Shown: one piece after another, positions 59,806-64,000 of the stretch
How positions within the stretch are numbered: the first letter of the stretch is position 1
Layout of the letters: each line of letters begins with the position of its first letter
DNA from: Streptomyces sp. GS7
GTDB lineage: Bacteria > Actinomycetota > Actinomycetes > Streptomycetales > Streptomycetaceae
Direction of reading: 5' to 3'
DNA length: 64,000 bases
Assembly (NCBI RefSeq): GCF_009834125.1
Contig: NZ_CP047146.1
Location: forward strand, 7,720,501-7,784,500
The notes under the pieces: model-generated
Database searches by the model: none
What the model was told of the DNA's origin: nothing
What the model saw: only the letters and a program-made list of their open reading frames with translations
Program-made: the position numbers and the translations under genes

Positions 59806-60948
59806 ATGTCCAAGAACGACACCCTCCCCGCGCCCCGCGCCGCCGAGCCCACCTCCGGCGAGCCGCTGCTCACCGCCGAGGGCCTCACCATGCACTTCCC
59901 GATCTACGGCGGCTTCCCGTTCAAGCGGAAGGTCGGGGCCGTCCAGGCGGTCGACGGGGTCGACCTCACCGTGCACGCCGGCGAGAGCTTCGGCCTGGTC
60001 GGCGAGTCCGGCTGCGGCAAGTCGACGACCGGGCGGCTGCTGACCCGGCTGATGGAGCCCACCGCCGGCAAGATCACGTACCAGGGACGGGACATCACGC
60101 GCGCCAACCGCAAGGAACTGGCGCCGATCCGCTCCGAGATCCAGATGATCTTCCAGGACCCGTACGCCTCGCTCAATCCGCGGCAGACGGTCGGCACCAT
60201 CATCGGCGGCCCGATGGAGATCAACGGGATCAATCCGACCGGCGGCCGGGAGAAGCGGATCCGCGAACTCCTGGAAACCGTCGGCCTCAACCCGGAGCAC
60301 TACAACCGCTTCCCGCACGAGTTCTCCGGCGGCCAGCGGCAGCGCATCGGCGTGGCCCGGGCGCTCGCCCTGGAGCCCAAGCTGATCGTCGCGGACGAGC
60401 CGGTCTCCGCCCTGGACGTCTCCATCCAGGCGCAGGTCGTCAACCTGCTCCAGGACCTCCAGCGCGAGCTGGGCATCGCGTTCGTGTTCATCGCCCACGA
60501 CCTGGCGATCGTGCGGCACTTCAGCGAGCGGGTCGCGGTGATGTACCTCGGCAAGATCGTCGAGGTGGGCACCCGCGACGAGATCTACAACCGGCCGCGC
60601 CACCCGTACACCCACGCGCTGCTCTCGGCCGTTCCCGAGGCGAAGCTCGCGGAGGAGGGCGAGGAGGAGCGCGAGCGGATCCGGCTCGCCGGCGACGTCC
60701 CCTCCCCCGTCAACCCGCCGTCCGGCTGCCGCTTCCGTACGCGCTGCTGGAAGGCGCAGGAGAAGTGCGCCACCGAGGAGCCGCCGCTGGTGCAGATCGG
60801 CGGCAACGCGGACGGTCACCTGACCGCCTGCCACTTCCCGGAGGAGCCGACGACCGCGTCCCGGGGCGAGGACATCGTCCTGGACCCGGCGCTGGCGGCG
60901 ATCGAGGAGGGAACGGCACCGGCCGCGGAGGACGGCGCCGAGGACTGA
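59806..60948 (+). CDS. bldKE: Oligopeptide ABC transporter ATPase (BldKE)
   Basis: Encodes 380 residues. Walker [10 protein letters not shown] (~66-74), signature [15 protein letters not shown], Walker [13 protein letters not shown] and the Cys-rich C-terminal motif ([11 protein letters not shown]) mark an OppF-type subunit. ATG at 59806 starts 12 bases after bldKD. The last ~40 residues are acidic and Ala-rich. A terminator follows. Confidence 0.94.
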   Translation: MSKNDTLPAPRAAEPTSGEPLLTAEGLTMHFPIYGGFPFKRKVGAVQAVDGVDLTVHAGESFGLVGESGCGKSTTGRLLTRLMEPTAGKITYQGRDITRANRKELAPIRSEIQMIFQDPYASLNPRQTVGTIIGGPMEINGINPTGGREKRIRELLETVGLNPEHYNRFPHEFSGGQRQRIGVARALALEPKLIVADEPVSALDVSIQAQVVNLLQDLQRELGIAFVFIAHDLAIVRHFSERVAVMYLGKIVEVGTRDEIYNRPRHPYTHALLSAVPEAKLAEEGEEERERIRLAGDVPSPVNPPSGCRFRTRCWKAQEKCATEEPPLVQIGGNADGHLTACHFPEEPTTASRGEDIVLDPALAAIEEGTAPAAEDGAED

Positions 60949-60970
60949 GCCCGCCGCGCCCGCGCGTACC

Positions 60971-61003
60971 GGAGCCCGCTTCCCCGTCGGGGAGGCGGGC
61001 TCC
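60971..61003. terminator. Bidirectional terminator between bldK and the second importer
   Basis: GGAGCCCGCTTCCCC pairs with GGGGAGGCGGGCTCC across a 3-base loop (one T-G pair). It separates convergent bldKE and the next ATPase gene. Confidence 0.85.
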
Positions 61004-61020
61004 GCGGCGTTCCCGGCTCG

Positions 61021-62079
61021 CTACCCGCCCGGCACCACCCGCCGCTCCTCCGCGAAGTGGCAGGCCGAGGGATGGCGCGCCGGTCCCGTCGACTCCCGGA
61101 ATTCCGTGGGGACTTCGAGCGGCGGCTCGATCTGTGCGCACAGCTCCTGGGCCTTCCAGCAGCGGGTGCGGAAGCGGCATCCGGAGGGCGGGTTCGCCGG
61201 GGAGGGGACGTCGCCGGCCAGCAGGATGCGCTCGCGGTGCTCGCGGGCCTCGGGGTCGGGGACCGGGACGGCGGAGAGCAGCGCCTGGGTGTAGGGGTGG
61301 GTCGGGTGGTCGTAGATCTGCTCGCCGGTGCCGATCTCGGCGATCCGGCCCAGGTACATCACGGCGACCCGGTCGGAGATGTGGCGGACGACGGAGAGGT
61401 CGTGCGCGATGAAGACGTACGAGAGGTCGAAGTCGCTCTGCAGGCGCGCCAGGAGGTTGACGACCTGGGCCTGTACGGAGACGTCGAGGGCGGAGACCGG
61501 CTCGTCGGCGACGATGATCTCCGGGCGGAGGGCCAGGCCGCGGGCGATGCCGATGCGCTGGCGCTGGCCGCCGGAGAACTGGTGCGGATAGCGGTTGATG
61601 AACTCGGGGTTGAGCCCGACGACTTCGAGGAGTTCCTGGACCTTGCGGCGGCGGTCCCCCTTGGGCGCGACCTCGGGATGGATCTCGTACGGTTCGCCGA
61701 TGATGTCGCCGACCGTCATCCGGGGGTTCAGGGAGGTGTAGGGGTCCTGGAACACCATCTGGATGTTGCGGCGCACGGACTTCAGCGCCCGCCCCGACAG
61801 CCGCGTGATGTCCGTTCCCCGGTAGCGGATCCGACCCGCCGTCGGCCGTTCCAGTCCCACCAGCATCCTGGCGACGGTCGACTTGCCGCAGCCCGATTCG
61901 CCGACGATGCCGAGGGTTTCGCCCGGGTGGAGGTCGAAGGAGATCCCGTCGACGGCCTTGACGGCGCCCACCTGCTTCTTGAAGAGCACGCCCTGGGTGA
62001 GCGGGAAGTGCTTGACCAGGTCCCGGACTTCGAGGAGGGGTTCGGGTGCGGGAGCGGACGCGGGGTCACCGGGCGCCAT
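61021..62079 (-). CDS. Oligopeptide/dipeptide ABC transporter ATPase, OppF-like
   Basis: Encodes 352 residues with Walker [10 protein letters not shown] (~59), [27 protein letters not shown] and the C-terminal Cys motif. It is closely related in type to BldKE, but it belongs to a separate operon read towards bldK. ATG at 62079 follows AAGGAG by eight bases and overlaps the preceding ATPase gene by 14 bases. Confidence 0.93.
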   Translation of the reverse strand: MAPGDPASAPAPEPLLEVRDLVKHFPLTQGVLFKKQVGAVKAVDGISFDLHPGETLGIVGESGCGKSTVARMLVGLERPTAGRIRYRGTDITRLSGRALKSVRRNIQMVFQDPYTSLNPRMTVGDIIGEPYEIHPEVAPKGDRRRKVQELLEVVGLNPEFINRYPHQFSGGQRQRIGIARGLALRPEIIVADEPVSALDVSVQAQVVNLLARLQSDFDLSYVFIAHDLSVVRHISDRVAVMYLGRIAEIGTGEQIYDHPTHPYTQALLSAVPVPDPEAREHRERILLAGDVPSPANPPSGCRFRTRCWKAQELCAQIEPPLEVPTEFRESTGPARHPSACHFAEERRVVPGG

Positions 62080-63097
62080 CGAAGATCTCCTTTCCGCCGT
62101 CGAGGGTCTCTCTCCAGAAGTGGCAGGCGCTGGCCCGCTCCGGGCCGGCCTCATAGAGCGGCGGCGGATCCGTACGGCAGATGTCGCGGGCCAGCGGGCA
62201 GCGGGGGTGGAAGGCGCAGCCCGGCGGGATGGCGGTGAGGTTCGGGGGCAGGCCCTTGATCGCGTAGAGTTCCCGGCCCTTGTGGCCGAGGCGCGGGATG
62301 GACTCCAGCAGGCCGCGGGTGTACGGGTGGGCGGGCGCCTTGTAGAGCTGGTGGACGGGGGCGGTCTCGACGATCCGGCCGGCGTACATCACGGCGATGG
62401 TGTCGGCGACGTCGGCGACCACGCCGAGGTCGTGGGTGATCAGGATGAGCCCCATGGTGAACTCCCGCTGGAGCTCGGCGAGCAGGTCCATCACCTGCGC
62501 CTGGACGGTGACGTCCAGCGCCGTGGTCGGCTCGTCGGCGATGATCAGGTCGGGGCGCAGCGCCAGCGCCATCGCGATCATGATGCGCTGGCGCATCCCG
62601 CCGGAGAACTGGTGCGGATAGTCCCCCACCCGCTCCCGGGCCGCCGGGATGCCGACCCGCTCCATCAGCTCCACGGCCCGGCCGCGGGCTTTCTTGCGGG
62701 ACATCCCCTCGTGGACCTCGAACATCTCCCCCAGCTGCGCGCCGACGCTGAGCACCGGGTTCAGCGAGGAGAGCGCGTCCTGGAAGATCATCGCCATCCT
62801 GGCGCCGCGGACCCTGCGCCGCTCCTCCTTGCCCAGTGTGAGCAGATCGCGCCCCTGGAAGAGGATCTCGCCGCCGGTCACGAAGCCCGGCGGCGAGTCG
62901 AGGATGCCCATCACGGCCTGGGCGGTGACGGACTTCCCGGAGCCGGACTCGCCGAGCACCGCCAGCGTCCGCCCGGCGGCCACGGTGTAGCTGACGCCGT
63001 TGACGGCCCTGGCCACCCCGTCCCGGGTACGGAACTCCACCCGCAGGTCCCGGACTTCGAGCAGGGGCTCCCCGTGCCGCTCGCCGCCGTTCGTCAT
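62066..63097 (-). CDS. Oligopeptide/dipeptide ABC transporter ATPase, OppD-like
   Basis: Encodes 343 residues with Walker A GESGSGKS (~48), [27 protein letters not shown] and the C-terminal Cys motif ([10 protein letters not shown]). ATG at 63097 follows GAGGAGG. It overlaps the OppF-like gene and starts 11 bases after the permease stop, so the operon is tightly coupled. Confidence 0.93.
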   Translation of the reverse strand: MTNGGERHGEPLLEVRDLRVEFRTRDGVARAVNGVSYTVAAGRTLAVLGESGSGKSVTAQAVMGILDSPPGFVTGGEILFQGRDLLTLGKEERRRVRGARMAMIFQDALSSLNPVLSVGAQLGEMFEVHEGMSRKKARGRAVELMERVGIPAARERVGDYPHQFSGGMRQRIMIAMALALRPDLIIADEPTTALDVTVQAQVMDLLAELQREFTMGLILITHDLGVVADVADTIAVMYAGRIVETAPVHQLYKAPAHPYTRGLLESIPRLGHKGRELYAIKGLPPNLTAIPPGCAFHPRCPLARDICRTDPPPLYEAGPERASACHFWRETLDGGKEIFDGAR

Positions 63098-63108
63098 CTG
63101 CCGCCTCC

Positions 63109-64000
63109 TCAGCGCAACTTGGGGTCGAGGGCGTCGCGGACCGCGTCGCCGAGCATGATGAACGCCAGCACCGTGATGCTCAGCGCGCCCGCGGGCCACA
63201 GCAGCATGTGCGGTGCGTTGCGGATGTAGGTCGAGGCGGTGGAGATGTCGATGCCCCAGGAGACGGTGGGGGGTTTCAGTCCGGCGCCCAGATACGACAG
63301 CGTCGCCTCCAGCGCGATGTACGTGCCGAGCGCGATGGTGGCGACGACGATCACCGGGGCGACGGCGTTCGGCGCGATGTGCCGCAGCAGCATCCGCCCG
63401 TTGCCCGCGCCCAGTGCCCGCGCGGCCTGGACGTAGTCGTTGTGCCTGGCGGTGACGACGGAGCCGCGGGCGATCCGGGCGATCTGCGGCCAGCCCAGCA
63501 GGACGATGAAGCCGACCACCGGCCAGACGGTGGTGCTGGTGACGACGGACAGGAAGACCAGGCCGCCGAGCAGCACCGGGATGCCGAAGAAGATGTCGGC
63601 GAGGCGGGAGAGCAGGGTGTCCCACCAGCCGCCGAAGAAGCCGGCCAGCCCGCCGAGCAGGCTGCCCAGCAGGGCGGCGCCGGCGGTGGCGCAGGTGCCG
63701 ACGGTGATGGAGGCGCGGGCGCCGTAGACGACCCGGGTGTAGACGTCCCGGCCCTGGGTGTCGTAGCCGAAGGGGTGGCCGGGCGCGGCGCCCTCCTGGG
63801 CCTTGGACAGGTCGGCGCGGTAGGGGTTGCCGGTGGCGATCAGCTGCGGCCAGATCGCGATGACCACGAGGAAGACGATCACCAGCGCACAGACCACGAA
63901 GACCGGGTTGCGGCGCAGGTCGTGCCAGGCGTCGCTCCACAGGCTGCGGGGTTTGCCGGTGGGCTCGCCGCCGGGCGGCGGGCCGGCGGCGGGCGCCCGC
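63109..64000 (-). CDS. Oligopeptide/dipeptide ABC transporter permease, DppC-like, cut by window end
   Basis: About 297 residues are visible; the frame runs through the right edge, so the N-terminus lies outside. The visible part has the OppC-N helix (VVCALVIVFLVVIAIW), the PFGYDTQGRDVYTR motif and a permease domain with the EAA loop VQAARALGAGNGRMLL. It is part of a second peptide importer; its binding protein and second permease should lie to the right. In S. coelicolor a similar operon (SCO5117-5121) lies beside bldK. Confidence 0.92.
   Translation of the reverse strand, partial: RAPAAGPPPGGEPTGKPRSLWSDAWHDLRRNPVFVVCALVIVFLVVIAIWPQLIATGNPYRADLSKAQEGAAPGHPFGYDTQGRDVYTRVVYGARASITVGTCATAGAALLGSLLGGLAGFFGGWWDTLLSRLADIFFGIPVLLGGLVFLSVVTSTTVWPVVGFIVLLGWPQIARIARGSVVTARHNDYVQAARALGAGNGRMLLRHIAPNAVAPVIVVATIALGTYIALEATLSYLGAGLKPPTVSWGIDISTASTYIRNAPHMLLWPAGALSITVLAFIMLGDAVRDALDPKLR

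Overview
The window is chromosomal DNA of a Streptomyces-type actinomycete. GC content is very high, start codons are often GTG or TTG, and the marker genes fit: a mycothiol gene (mshB), a seven-iron ferredoxin, a twin-arginine TatB, and a five-gene oligopeptide importer with the gene order of bldK, the aerial-mycelium import system of S. coelicolor. I annotate about 60 genes, two of them cut by the window ends. I saw no tRNA, rRNA, CRISPR array, insertion sequence or phage.

Layout. 0-4 kb: end of a polysaccharide-type locus (PelF-like glycosyltransferase and a cut downstream gene), then a metzincin-like DUF3152 protein and a hydrolase. 5-10.5 kb: small acidic protein, TetR regulator, DUF3107, small membrane protein, ferritin-like protein and a DEAD-box RNA helicase with a long basic tail. 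From memory this matches the M. tuberculosis block Rv3207c-Rv3211. 10.6-17 kb: mostly single housekeeping or unknown genes (hydrolase, AHSA1, NYN nuclease-like, MarC, PHP phosphoesterase, DUF6758, SUFU-like). 17-29.7 kb: CorA, LppX/LolA-like lipoprotein, soluble MgtE-N/CBS protein, DUF1003 protein, Mrp, TatB, HtrA-like protease, anti-sigma factor, ECF sigma factor and O-methyltransferase. 30-39 kb: DUF3117, enoyl-CoA hydratase, Tag glycosylase, DivIVA-like protein, FolP, LOG-family protein, DapE, secreted proteins, DapC-like aminotransferase and ferredoxin. 49-50.4 kb: mshB. The stretch 17-50 kb follows, in reverse order, the M. tuberculosis region Rv1239c (corA) to Rv1170 (mshB), with Streptomyces genes inserted. 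41-46 kb holds a PP2C phosphatase and an ABC exporter/two-component operon. 46-49.4 kb holds a PG-binding membrane protein and DUF6113. 50.9-64 kb holds an S9 peptidase, a membrane protein, the bldK operon and, converging on it, the end of a second oligopeptide-importer operon.

Functionally the window combines envelope-stress control (sigma/anti-sigma/HtrA/TatB), cation handling (CorA, MgtE-N, DUF1003), lysine/peptidoglycan precursor genes (dapE, dapC), redox buffering (mshB, ferredoxin) and developmental peptide import (bldK).

The most striking non-coding signal is a set of eleven genes with a TANNNT box ending exactly 6 or 7 bases before the start codon, which predicts leaderless mRNAs. 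Other unexplained items are an in-frame 18-bp triplicate in an acetyltransferase gene, an 80-bp-period duplication of the corA 3' end, a 23-bp tandem repeat after folP, a 16-bp perfect palindrome before the ABC/two-component operon, possible ATT and CTG start codons, and stem-loops on both sides of the peptide-binding lipoprotein gene of bldK. I did not find a clearly new multi-gene system; the strongest candidates are the split MgtE-N/DUF1003 pair and the self-contained ABC/two-component operon.
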